The translations under genes and the position numbers were made by a program. Below, piece by piece: positions 21,851 through 32,806 of a stretch of 64,000 bases of DNA (its first letter is position 1; every line of letters begins with the position of its first letter). Origin of the DNA: Oscarella lobularis. Its lineage: Eukaryota; Porifera; Homoscleromorpha; Homosclerophorida; Oscarellidae. Location: NCBI RefSeq assembly GCF_947507565.1, contig NC_089176.1, forward strand, positions 744,001-808,000, written 5' to 3'. The notes beneath the pieces are model-generated. The model was not told the origin of the DNA. It ran no database searches and worked only from the letters and a program-made list of their open reading frames with translations.

Positions 21851-23512
21851 ACTTTTTTGTTGTACAGCGAGCATGCGTAGTGGGGAGCCGGGTAAAAGAT
21901 GACTCACTCAACATCCTGTTTTCGTTTGAAGCACCGCTTCTCTTCACGGAGCCTCCACAAGACGAAGAAAGCGTGCAAACTGAACCTACCAGCTGCAGCT
22001 TCTGTTTTTTGATTTGTATATCAATAAATCTTAGCTACGAAATTTTGTACAGTAGCCCGGGGGGTTAATTAATGCAATAATCATCAAGCCTAAAGAATCC
22101 CCCCCATCTCCCCGGGCAATATTCCCCAAATAACCGTTTCTGAAATTCTTAGTAGAGCGGCTGATTCCGCTGAACTTAGGCAATTACCTACTATAAACTC
22201 CCACTAGCTGTTACACCGAGTCCAGCCTCACCGTCTAGCCATCTACGCCATCCGTCTAAAATGCGGCGCCGGTGCGGTGCCGCGCGGAAACATCTTCCGC
22301 CGGCGAAGAAGCATTCCAGCGGTGCTCTGCGGTCAGAACGTCAGCGGGGGCACTATTCTTGCGAAATGAAGCTTAATTTGAAAAATCAACATGGAAAACT
22401 CTGTCGCCACTCCTAGTCGACCGCTACATGATTATTCCTATTCTCGGAGTCAATGACATCACTCTCGCGCAACGACTCTATGGATGCGCAAATGCGCCGT
22501 GATTGCATTTAGGGCGTGCCGGCTCCGTTTTCTGAAGCCCGACACTGAAGGATGCCGCCTCGAGCGGAACCTATGTACCCCACCAATCGATGACGTCAAA
22601 CCGCTTGCAAATTGTCGCTACTTCACCTAATTTCCTAATTGAGTTCTGTTTGGGTAGATGATACCGTTCCTGGAAGCGGCGGGACTCAACTGGAAGCCAG
22701 TAAAAAAAAGGAAGGCATCGTGCGTCCGACTGGAGCGTGTTGTCTTGCGTTCAGCACGTACACAGCTAGGACTATTCTCGGAAGTTTGTTCGCGTGAGGA
22801 TTCCCCTGTTACGTGCGGTATATCGCTGGGTTCACGCCACCGGGGAAACGTCAGCTTGTTTATTGGTCAAATATTCATTTATATAAAATGCATATCCCGC
22901 CCCCCCCTTTCTGTTCCCATCTGTTCGGGTGCACGTTATCGCGAGCGGATCTGAAGGCAAACAAACACGGCAGCGTGTGCATATAGAGAGAGACAGAATA
23001 ATTGGCCAACCGCTCTATACCGTGTATGTCACCACACAGCATGCATTCAGTCGTTCCACTAGAGAACTTACTAAAATCAAGGGCATTGGCATTGTGCATC
23101 CTTTTATCAGCACGTATGGGTTCCCCCCCTCCCAGACCAATGTTTTGGCCTCGGGGATGTGTCCTTAGCCCCATGAGTGGAATAAGCAAACAGTGAATGA
23201 ACGATACACACATGCGATAGATTAGCTTATCTCAGTAGGACTGCTCTGGATCAAAATCGTGATTCATCTGAACATTTTTAGGTTACTGCCGCGTTTGAAA
23301 AAGCCCAGAGAGTCGAAGAGCTGCCATTTCTGATCACATTCTTCTAAGCAGCCTATAACTGTTCTCTGCTCTAGTTCCCTGCTCATTTTGTCAATAAAGT
23401 GGCCATGGTAGACTTATAGACTAACTTCGTCCTAGGATAAGTGCCTTTTCCTTGGACAAACGACCGAAATCCAGAATCTATGTAATGCGCATGCGTGGCT
23501 AGTCTCTCCAAC
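21851..23512. other. Intergenic region between ABCC copy B and eL18, no gene seen
   Basis: About 1.66 kb between two divergent genes. It probably contains both promoters. Homology to the duplicated ABCC unit ends near 21905. Beyond that are a GC-rich patch near 22260-22330 and a short C run near 22905. A pyrimidine-rich stretch (CTAGTCTCTCCAAC) lies just before the eL18 start codon, as expected of a TOP-type ribosomal protein leader. Open frames inside are short and lack family similarity. Confidence 0.5.
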
Positions 23513-24406
23513 ATGGTGAGTGCGACGCAACCTGAATCTCCCTCGATCATGTCCATCTCACCGTGTGCGATCGTTTAGGGAAAGGATATTGACCATAGGA
23601 AGAAACGAAGAGTGGTGCGAAAGGACACCAAGTCGAAGAGCGGCTACGTCCAGCTTTTAGTCAAAGTAAATCGAACGAACGAGCGCAATACTAAAGTCGC
23701 GAACCTCTCTCGTTAGCTCTACCGCTTTCTCGCGCGACGAACGAGCTCTCCTTTCAACAGAGTCGTTCTCAAACGCCTCTTTATGAGCCGAACGCATCGT
23801 CCTCCCGTCTCTATATCGCGATTGGTAAGAACTTGCCTCTCGCGAGGCCCCGCGCCTCCAAAACGCATTTTCTCGCAGACAAAGCAAATGGGAAAGGGCG
23901 ATCGTGGCGAGAAAGTGGCTGTCATAGTCGGAACGATCACAGACGACGTTCGCCAACTCGACGTGCCCAAGATCAAGGTACGGGAGAAGCGAAGTGTCGA
24001 TTCTGACTGAAAATACCGGTGGTAGGTGTGCGCTCTGCGTTTCACAGCAGGCGCGCAAGCGCGAATTGTCAAGGCGGGAGGAGAGTGCATTACGTTCGAT
24101 CAGCTGGCGCTGATGGCGCCAAAAGGCCAAAATACCGTTCTGCTTCAAGGTACAGTAACACCGATTCCATTTTTCCAACGCGTTGGTTTATCGACCGGTT
24201 TTAGGACCAAGAAAGGCTCGCGAAGCCGAGAGACACTTCGGTCGTCCTCCCGGCACTCCTCACAACCACACGAAGTACAGACGAATAGTATCGTTGATAT
24301 GAACGTCTCTAAGACTCGCTTTGTCTTTAGGCCGTACATTCGTTCGAAGGGACGCAAGTTTGAGAAAGCGCGCGGAAGAAGACGCAGTCGTGGCTACAAA
24401 GCGTAA
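23513..24406 (+). CDS. RPL18: Large ribosomal subunit protein eL18
   Basis: Exon 1 contributes only the ATG (23513-23515), followed at once by GTGAGT; exon 2 starts at 23579 with [11 protein letters not shown]. The same ATG-only first exon is known in vertebrate RPL18. Joining the exons gives the complete eL18 sequence of about 185 residues. Recognisable segments are [99 protein letters not shown] and the end [18 protein letters not shown] with RGYKA. The protein is a structural component of the 60S subunit in the cytoplasm. Introns are short, and the stop TAA at 24404-24406 is followed 57 bases later by an AATAAA signal. Exon shadows on the other strand are not genes. Confidence 0.96.
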
Positions 24407-24462
24407 AGAGACAGTCATTGTGTGTGCATGGAGGCATTTTGAGATTTTGTGCGAAAAAATCC

Positions 24463-24468
24463 AATAAA
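24463..24468 (+). terminator. Polyadenylation signal of eL18
   Basis: AATAAA located 57 bases after the stop codon. The 3' end faces the 3' end of Axin; the roughly 320-bp gap between the two stop codons holds both 3' UTRs and nothing else recognised. Confidence 0.75.
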
Positions 24469-24726
24469 GTCCCAACGACACGAAAGATATCAGCTTATGA
24501 GAATCGTGTATTTAGACGCCTTTGCTCTATCAAAGGCCGTAAAATAGAGATTAATCCAAAACAAATCCCTCCGATCCATGACAAAATACATGTCCTTTCG
24601 GTTACCGTAACTTCTGTACAAAAGAAAAAAAAGGCGCGGAAGCCTCGCGCGTACGTAGTCCCAAGATGATCTAAGCCGGTTGCATGCATCTAAAAAAGTA
24701 CGTGCGCTGATTTTAGCTCGTGGACG

Positions 24727-27700
24727 TCATCTCATCTGCACTCGAGCCTCGATCTTTCCATCGTACACGGGCAGAAACTCGGAATCCTTGGTGTACTCCT
24801 GATATAACTTCTGCCTGTCACTCGGATCATACACGAGGAAATAGTATCTGTAAAAGAAGACGGTCAGAAAAAAAGACGTTTGATCTCACTGCTAAGCGCA
24901 TTCACCTGTAATTCCCGGGTATATACGCTTTAAAATCTTTCAGCGTCACCGTGGACTGATGCAGGCGAAAGTGCAGCGTCTTGGGCTCCTGCCCAGGCAA
25001 CAGCAACCGATACGTAATCTCAATTCCCCTGGATCTCGAATGCATTCGCTGAGCCCTCTGCTCCGCCGGCGGCGACAGATACGCCGGATCGCGATTCGCA
25101 CAGCTAAATTTGACCGGCTGCCTTCCAACCATGACGTCGCTTCCCTCGCGGGAATTATAGGACGCCACAGACGACGCGCACGACGGATAGAGCGCCGTCG
25201 CCGCCGCCGCGTGCCGATCGTAGACCATGTAGAGAGACTCGGACGGCTCGGACGAGGCGAGAGACCACTGATCGCTGGTATTGCTGCTCATCGCTGTCGT
25301 GTAGACTTTGTCCGATTTGAAGGGTCCTTGGGGTGGAAGTTTAGGTGCCGCCGCCGCCGCAGAAGCAGCCGCCGCCGCCGCTTCGTAGTGATGATGCTGG
25401 TGCACGTGTTGGTGATGGTGCACGTGCGTTTTCTTTTTGAGTCGGCTCAGAGCGGCGATGCGGTGACGTTGTTGGGATCCCGTTTCGTCGAGCTGAATCG
25501 AGCGGACGAGACTTGCGGCGCATGAGGAGAGATCGTCGTCGGAGTGGTCGTCCTCGGCCAATGGGTACGGCTTGGGTTTTCTGTGACCGGCGACGTCGAA
25601 GTCGGGATCAAAGTTTTTGAGTTCCTAGAAATGAGAACTTCATTAGGAAGGACTTGAACTGTTGGTTATTGCGGTGAGGTGCATTAGAAAGGCCCCCCCT
25701 GACTATAGATGAGAGTCTGTGTGTGGGGGGGGGGGGGGGGGGGGGGAAGAGCTAATCTATGAAAAATACTGATTATACATGAACAGATGGATGGTAGATT
25801 ATGAAAGTCACAAAAATACTTATTACTTATTATACATGAACGGGTGTGTGCGTGTTTGTGGGAGGAGGAGAAAGGGAGAACGGCTAACCACAGCCAATAA
25901 GAAAAAACTTATGATTATGCATAAACGAACGTGCAAGTAACCGCAGGTGTACTGCAAGTGATTGGATGCTGGGGGAGAAAAAACCAACAAGGTAACCTTG
26001 GTGGAGGAGGGCAACAGATGAATTAGATAACGGATCTGCTATGATTGTCAATACAAAAAGGCACAATACTGATAAGTCTGAGAAACCGCAAGAGGAACTT
26101 TGGGAAAGGAAGACAGGTACTACAATCTAAAAAAGGGTTGACGGATCTGAACAAAGAATACTGTGGGAGACACAGCTGAGCACACTACTGATTATTTAGA
26201 CGAACATCCGCTGGAGTACAAGTGAACACATGTAAATTACTGCGAGTGAATACAACGCGCGGGGAAGAGGAACGACGCATCGCGTAGTCTCACACAATCT
26301 CTCTCTCTCTCTCTCTCTCTAACATTCGGTCAGTGGATACGCGGATTACGAAAAGAGTCGAGACCGGAGTTCGGAGTGCTACGTGACGTGGGCCTAGACA
26401 ACGGTACACGCGAAGAGAATGGATTCGCGCACTTGACCGATTTCGCTCCTTCGCAGTTCGCGTGATAATAGGGTCCCAATTGGGGAGGGGAGGGGGCGGA
26501 GGCCGCCGACGCCGCCAGTGCCGCCCGCTGGGACTCGTTTCTTTTTTCTTACCGGTTGTTCGACTATGTTGCCCAGCTGCTGTCGATCGATCGTCGATTC
26601 GGGCGACGGACGTAAACAGGACGGTAATTCGTTGTGACGTATGACGTCTTGTAGACGATCGCGGAGGAGAAGAAAGAAATCTTCCGGCCGGTAGTTGTAT
26701 TTTCGTGGCTGGCGCGGCACCGGAGGAAGCTGAGGCGGGGAGAAGGAGAGAAAAGCGCGGTTAGCGGTTTAGTGAGGACGAAGGGCCGAAAAGGGGGCGG
26801 TATCGCGCGCGTTATTCATGTCTGTCTGCGCGGAGACTCTCTGACTGAGCTCACCTCCGGCAGGTCGTCTTTCTGAAAAGCGGCGCGTATTCCGTCGGTT
26901 TGAATGTCATCTTTCGCTTTGGGGGCGTTTTGTTGAGCCGAAAGAGCGCGTATCCGCGCCGATAACGTGCTCCCCTCGCTAGAATAAGAGAAAAATTGAA
27001 AATCTCGACACCATAAATAATCGCTAGAGGCGAGAGACTCAAAAGCGCTAGCGCGGGCTTCCGTTTTTCTTTCCCCCCGACCCATCTAGTATTCTACTCA
27101 CTCGTTTATCGACGTCGCAGACAGAGCGAACGAGCAGACGGTCTGCTCGTCGCCCTCCTCCTCAAAAGGCGGCGAAAAGAGCTCGTTCTCGTCGATCGGA
27201 AACTCGCTGTGCGGCCGATCGCTCGTATTGATCAACAGTCGTCGTCGACTCGCCTTCGCGACGTATTCGCGATAGGTGTCCGACTTGAGAAAGGCGGGAT
27301 ACTCGGCGTCGCGCATCGTGCCGACGACGTCCGCCTGCGCGCCGACATACAAATCGTCGGCGATCGTCGTCGTGCGGCGATCGGCGGCGAGCGACGCGCG
27401 CACGGCTTTCATGGCCACGTCGCCGATTTTCACGTTTTGCGCCGCGCTGCGCGATAGGTATTGCTTGTAAATGCTCTGCGCCTGACGAAGTCGATTCTTC
27501 GGGAGGCACGTCTCGCGATACATCTTGCACGAGAGCCAGAAACTAAGGGCCGCCGCTCGGCCCACGTTCGCTAGATAGGTGTTGAAGACTTCTAAGCCGA
27601 CCGGATCGGCGAGTAGTTCTTCGATTGAGATCGACCACTTGTCGCAGGCGGGCGGCGACGCCGTGCCGGTGATGCGATCCTCTTCGGCGTCGCTCTCTCC

Positions 27701-27745
27701 GCCGGGAAACACGATGGGGCGATCCGCTTCGGGAAGTTCGTCCAT
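24727..27745 (-). CDS. AXIN: Axin, Wnt-pathway scaffold (RGS + DIX)
   Basis: Start ATG 27745, stop TGA 24729-24727. Axin is the cytoplasmic scaffold of the beta-catenin destruction complex. Exon 1 encodes an acidic N-terminus with RPIVFPGGES, possibly a tankyrase-type motif, then an RGS domain (about residues 35-165; SISIEELLADPVGLEVFNTY, LSFWLSCKMY, YPAFLKSDTYREYV), which binds APC in other Axins. Exon 2 is a low-similarity linker (GSTLSARIRALSAQQN). Exon 3 gives PPVPRQPRKYNYRPEDFFLL and RDRLQDVIR, matching the conserved PxIPRTYR ... PxxFAxxLxxRLxxV block of vertebrate Axin after the GSK3-binding region. After a roughly 0.9-kb intron comes an acidic segment, then HVHHHQHVHQHHH, resembling the histidine-rich stretch after the beta-catenin site in human AXIN1. 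The C-terminal DIX domain runs from EITYRLLLPGQEPKTLHF through KDFKAYIPGNYRYYF to FLPVYDGKIEARVQMR. No clear GSK3-binding or canonical beta-catenin-binding helix was recognised by eye. Confidence 0.92.
25725..25746. repeat. 22-base G run in Axin intron
   Basis: An uninterrupted G tract (C tract on the Axin sense strand) preceded by GTGTGTG, about 100 bp inside the intron before the last coding exons. Such tracts are assembly- and polymerase-sensitive. Confidence 0.9.
25768..26240. repeat. Degenerate repeats in Axin intron
   Basis: Variants of TGATTATACATGAAC recur near 25772, 25827, 25911 and 26185, each followed by a G/A-rich or GTG-rich segment. Later copies also share a CAAGTGAACAC / AAGTAACCGC type tail. 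They read as an old, diverged tandem array inside the intron. Confidence 0.45.
26299..26320. repeat. (CT)n microsatellite in Axin intron
   Basis: Eleven CT units without interruption. Confidence 0.95.
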
Positions 27746-29318
27746 TTCTTTTTTTCTGAAAACGAGATCGATGAGTGTGCAGCCAGGGCGTATGTGTGGT
27801 GTGTGTGCGTGCGTGTGTGCCTGTTGTCTCGCGTTTGTGGCGGGCGCGGCACTTCAAACGAGCAGACGAATGCTTCGGAAAAGAAAAAAGGAGCCGCGCG
27901 CGCGCGCGACTTGACTCCTCGATCGAATACGCGTATTCCTCTGTCGCTACACGCAGTCGGACATACAATACGATCGAACTAAGCTACATTTTGACAGGAA
28001 AGCGGCACGTGTTGATGTAGCGGGCCCACCAAAAATAAACGATCACGAAGCCGAAGCCGAATCGCCAGTCGTTTAGGTTTTACAGAAAAAGCCGCCTTGC
28101 GCGATCGTCGCTGCTTTGTCGCACACACGGGTTCGAAAGGCGAAGCGGTGACGATCGGATCGACTATTCGAGCAGCTCGCGTGACGCTAGAAATCGAAAC
28201 GCCGGGCGAGCGTAACGCGATCTACATTCTCGCTTCACGAACCCTCTCTCGAGACGTTCGACGTCGCGATTGTTCGTTTGATGCGGTCGTCGTAGAGAGA
28301 ACGCGCCCACCCCGTTCGCTCTCGAGCGCGGAACGAATCCAATCGAAAGGAGTCGCGAGAGAGATAGAACTAGACCCGATCCAGTTACCTTAGTTATTAG
28401 GCCGACGCACACTGGAGACAGTTTGGTGGACGAAGGTCACGATAGGAATGAACGGGGGAGCGACCGTACTCGCGTGGTTAGTCTCCCCAGAGGCGAGGCA
28501 AAAGTGTCGGCTTGGTCCTCAATCGTCTCGCTCCAAGTCCCGGTCGCTGGTATCAAAGAGACCGCCCTTGTTGATGGCCGAGGGAGACGCCGCGCTGACG
28601 ATGAACGCCTCCGCCCGCGCCAATCAGCGTCCTTGCCGCTAAGCGAGGGAGGAGCCACGTGCTAAGGACATTGCTCTAATTTGAATCGTAAATGTTCCGC
28701 TCTTGTGCCCTAATTATACTAGAGCCACATTGCGAAACGCGGCAAGACCGCCCCGCCGCTCTCGCCGACCCGCCGCCCGACTCGCTGGCTGTCGCTCGAT
28801 CGCGACAGTCGACACGCGCGGTCTACATCTCGTCAAAGCGCCGCGCGCGCGGTTCCGGTCCGGTCGAGCCCCACCGCAAGCCATAGTTCGCGCGCGCGTA
28901 GGACGTGTGGGAAGACGAAAGGTCCAACTTAGTCGTCCACGCATCCCTGGGTAAATTCCCAGAAATTTTCTTAGCGAGAAGGCGGGGACGCATTCGCGTC
29001 GTTGCTAAACGGTCACTTCCTTAGCGGAAATCATAACGAGACGCTGCCATAGTGCACTTTATCGAACACACATAGACAAAGACATCCGCACATATACTAC
29101 AAAGTCCTCCGTCGCCCACGACGAAGTGGCGACGAAGTGGCGACGGAGAACGTAGTTTATAGATACAAAGGCCTCGCTGTCTTCTCGTTAGAAGCCCGAA
29201 AGTTGAAAAGAGAGAAGACGACCAACTACAGACAAAATCGCATTGGAAACGCGCTCTTGCCGACACCTAGGGCCGTCGCCGCCTCGCTCGGTCTTACCTA
29301 ATAGTACTGACGTAAATT
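27746..29318. other. Intergenic region upstream of Axin, no gene seen
   Basis: About 1.57 kb between the Axin start and the 3' end of the Kazal/VWC gene. It is GC- and CpG-rich (CGCGCG runs near 27897 and 28850), as expected around a promoter. A short direct repeat GACGAAGTGGC occurs twice near 29120-29145. Short frames (largest about 98 codons) show no family similarity or splice logic. Confidence 0.5.
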
Positions 29319-31476
29319 TCATAGACAGGCGGTGTGATCGCAGTGCCAATGTCCGTTGTTGCATTGACTAGGTGGGGTGGGGTGGGGTGGGGAGGCGCGA
29401 AAAAGCGAAAATAAACATAAACACAAATAGCATATAGTTACAGTTCTCATACCAGTCTGAACAGCCGTCCTTCAAGCTTATTATTTCGCCAGACGAGACC
29501 TTTTTCTTGCCCAGGTTGCAGTCTAAACTGAAAATAAAGTCGAGTGTCCTAAACGACGACAGTTCGCGCACCTTTCTTGCACGATTTTTTGTCAACGACG
29601 TTGATATTGCGACCGATGATGCAGGCGGTGCGTTTCAGATGGCACAAGTTCTTGTGCAGGTGACCGTCATCGCCGCACAGATAGTCGATCTCGTCGGGAC
29701 AAGTCGCCGGACAGCAGCGAAAGCCCGCGGAACTCTTCGTGCAGATCTCGTCGCCGCCGCACTGATGCGAACCGCACATCCGTCCTAGAGAAGAGGAGAA
29801 ACCGTAGAGGTACCTCTCTCCCAGACAAAGCAGACGACAGCGGATACGGAGTACCAACATTAGCTTTAGACTAAAACGATTCATTCGCGAGCGAGTGAGC
29901 GCAATTCATCTACCGTCGACTGACGCATTTCCTTTCGTTAGAAATGACCAGGCACTAGACTCCCTAACTCTCGTTCGTCTGGGCGCCATCTACGTGGGGT
30001 TACGTAAATATTTTAGTTCGCACGCCACATTTCAGTTCCTTGCTACTTCAGCTGGGCCTTATCTATTCTGGTCACGATAAGGCCAGTCCGCCGCTATGCA
30101 CGGCGCAACTAATTATTACGCAATTATCTCTGCCTAGGAATAGTAGCGAATTCTACTTTCAATTTTCGAGAAAACACCGTCAGAGGTAGCCTAACCCTTG
30201 CAGCTGCTATAGCCAATTTCCGTGTGCTACAAACAAGGCCACTGACAATAGCGCGGAACTCCTCCGGACACTCCAGTCCTAATTACTTATTAGGGACCCA
30301 AGTCTATTGCTAGCAGGAACGAACAGTTCTTTTCTACCAAATGAATGAATGAATGAATGAATGATTGAATATGATTCAGGCACTGCTACGGCTTTCTATA
30401 TTAATTTGCGGGATGCAGAAGGACGCCAGGGGAGGAAAACCGCATGCGCCACAAGCAGAGAACACTTCCTACGCAGTACCACTAAAACGTCACTGAGCAG
30501 GGAAAAAATGTTAAAAAGATTGAAGTGATAACCAATTAGGGGAAGGACGTTCTCGGTTCTCGTGAGAAATAAATATCGGAATGAGCCAGAGCCCGGGAAT
30601 ACTTATTTTGAGAAGTGTGCCAAGTGGGAAAATAAGAGATTATGGCCATTATAGCGGTGACCACACGCCGCGACGTTCTACAGAGCACCCACTTTGCTCT
30701 AAGCTTCCAACGATCAAAGTTCTCTGACTCGCGGGTGGTCCACGGAAGGATTTAACCCTCTAAGCGCATAAACCAGGAAATCGCGCTAGTCTGCTACCCC
30801 CAACTAAAACAGTAGCTCAAATACCGCTGTCTTGACTGAGAATCGCGCTGGGCCGGGGGCTAAAAATAGACTCGCGCGCGCTTACCTCCAATGAGACATT
30901 CCTCGCCCGTGAACGAGACAAAGGTCGAGCGATCGTTGCGGAAGCATCTGTCGCGATCGAAAACGCAAAGGCTCGCGTACGTGACACCGTTTTCGACGCA
31001 GATCGGCTCCGGTCGCTTGAACATATATTCGGCGAAGCTCGACTCGCAATCGGCGACGCAGCAGCGCGCGTCGTCGACGCACTTTTGGTAGTAGGCACAG
31101 TGTAAGGCGCCGCCCCCGCATATCTCGCCATTCGGCAAACAGTCGTCGACGACGCAAACGCACGTCTTTTTTCTGCCCTCGCGCACGCATTGATGGCCGT
31201 TCGGGCAATTGCAGTCGTTCGCGACGACGCAAACTGCCATGTCGCCCAGATCCGGATCCGTCATCGTTTCGCACATTTTCCCCTTGCCGCAGTCGACTTT
31301 CTTGCACGGGTCGTCGTCGTCGCCCTTTTTCGCATCTGCGGATTGACGGCATACCGAGTTAATTTCGCCGCCAGACGTGCGGTGAGGACGCGCGGTGTCG
31401 TTTCGCTTTTTTTCTCACCATTCGAGACGATCCACGTCGTGTAGACGAGCAATACAAACTTTACAATCACGCGCAT
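29319..31476 (-). CDS. Secreted Kazal-domain protein with C-terminal VWC module
   Basis: The ATG at 31476 gives a signal peptide (MRVIVKFVLLVYTTWIV). A short intron ending in CCGCAG leads to a cysteine-rich exon with KKVDCGKGKMC, NCPNGHQC and a Kazal-like module (CCVADC ... CVENGVTYASLC ... FTGEEC). The donor at about 30887 matches in phase the acceptor before GRMCGSHQCGG at about 29786, across a 1.1-kb intron. That exon encodes a second module (CCPATCPDEIDYLCGDDG then HKNLCHLKRTAC). Two more exons give a von Willebrand C-like module (CNLGKKKVSSGE, KDGCSDCQCNNGHWHC) and the stop TGA at 29321-29319. Kazal modules inhibit serine proteases or bind growth factors (follistatin, SPARC, RECK); VWC modules often bind BMPs. 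Extracellular location is well supported, partner unknown. If the 1.1-kb intron is wrong, the 3' half would be a separate gene starting at 29884, but its N-terminus there makes a poor signal peptide. Confidence 0.65.
30341..30364. repeat. (ATGA)n microsatellite
   Basis: About six ATGA/AATG units in the long intron of the Kazal/VWC gene. Confidence 0.9.
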
Positions 31477-31707
31477 GTCGTCGGCTTATGTCGGAGATTG
31501 CAATTGATACGGTAGCCTCAAGAAATTGCGGCCTAAACGCTCCGTTTACACAAAGAACTCCAAGGGCGTTGTCGAAACGGTAGAGTGCGCTAAGACGAAG
31601 GGCGGGTGACGTGAGTGACCTCTGCCCAAAAATATCTCGGAGTCTACGTCCGGATAGAATCCATATTACGTGTGCACCTTCTGTTGCAGGAAGCACCCAT
31701 TCTAAAT

Positions 31708-32711
31708 TTAACGGAAAATAGATTGTCTGTAGAATTTCAACTCATTGATGCTTTCCATGATGTCTGCTAGGGCCCTAAAACGTTTCAGCTATATGCCATA
31801 ATTTTAGTCGTGCAATCGTTTGCCTATATACCGGTGCTGATACGCTTTCTTGATCTTTTGACTCTGCCTGGGATACCAGCGCCTATATAAGAATAATAAT
31901 AAGAAAACAAGTAAACCTTGCTGATGAAGTTGCTCGTTACTGACTTGCATAGTTCCTTCACCGTCGACACGTCGATAATTCGGTAGTGCAGATGCTCCTC
32001 GAGTTTGGGCATGTATCTCTGAAGAAACGCGCGATCGGCGTGAACAGAGTTCCCGCCTAATGGACACTGCTTTGGCGGTGTGTATTGCTGCACAAATTTC
32101 AGGATTTTGTCTTCCGCTTCTTCAACTGACAATTTAGACGCCTCTACTTCAGCCAACAATCCTGACTAGGAAGTAGATACTATACACGTATCAGTCTACG
32201 CTCCTTTTTATTACTTCTCTGTGGTGTTTCTGGCACCAAGGTCCCATCTTTTCTAGAACACTTGCAGGCTGGTGAATAACTAAGTCTGGTCCCTAGAAGA
32301 GCATGCTGTAATTTAACTGCAAATTTTCTGTAGGTTCAAAGTCTGAGTTTTGGGCCTAAGCTAGTGTAGGAAAAGCTAGCAGCCACTCTTGAGATGGCCA
32401 AGCTTCTAAATAAGATATTCACATGCAATGTCTTCAATAAATAGTCCCTAACGATGCAGAGTTGAACGTACCTCTTTGACTACTGCAAGATCACCGTCAG
32501 TGATTATGCAGGCAATTTCCAGTATGTGCTCCGTTCTAGAGTCCAAACCTGAGGAAGAGAACGCGATTCCATATGAAGCAAATAAATCCTTGACCTCACC
32601 TGTCATCTACGCACGAGAAAAAGTTTTGCAAAACTAAAACGGGGGAGACTTGTCAGTGTGTCTGACCTCCATGTCAATCCACACAATATTATTGGCATCT
32701 TTGGAAGCCAT
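31708..32711 (-). CDS. REXO2: Oligoribonuclease REXO2 (DEDDh 3'-5' exonuclease)
   Basis: Start ATG 32711, stop TAA 31710-31708. REXO2 degrades RNA and DNA oligonucleotides down to mononucleotides in mitochondria and cytosol. Exon 1 gives NNIVWIDME. A 7-base microexon (32606-32600, ATGACAG) then adds M-T-G, and exon 3 continues LDSRTEHILEIACIITDGDL, so the Exo I motif DxE is intact. Further exons supply GPDLVIHQP, MGPWCQKHH, the Exo II region CPLGGNSVHADRAFLQRYMP, HYRIIDVSTVKEL and RWYP. A last intron (GTATAT ... CGTTTTAG) joins QH to RALADIMESINELKFYR, restoring Exo III (H followed five residues later by D; HRALADI where the human protein has HRALDDI). Without this intron the protein would end too early. 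Total about 195 residues, with no obvious mitochondrial presequence ahead of MASKD. It is head-to-head with the ABHD14 gene. Confidence 0.93.
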
Positions 32712-32806
32712 CTAGATACTGTAATGCCGCTGGTGACGAGAAAAAAACGTATTCTCCTGATTCTTCGACTGTGTCCAACCGCGCATGCGGAAAAGCGACA
32801 TAAATA
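32712..32806. promoter_or_regulatory. Bidirectional promoter between REXO2 and ABHD14
   Basis: Only 95 bp separate the two divergent start codons, so the core promoter and both 5' leaders must lie in or overlap this interval or the first exons. No TATA box is evident; CGCGCATGCG near its right half is CpG-rich and resembles an NRF1-type site. Confidence 0.6.

Noticed and set aside
22260-22340. Possible tRNA or structured RNA in the GC-rich patch
   Set aside because: No cloverleaf with A and B boxes could be built by eye.
29549-29884. Separate gene starting at 29884
   Set aside because: The hydrophobic start is weak and an acceptor at about 29786 matches in phase the upstream Kazal exon; the ATG is probably intronic. 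Kept as the alternative in the gene entry.
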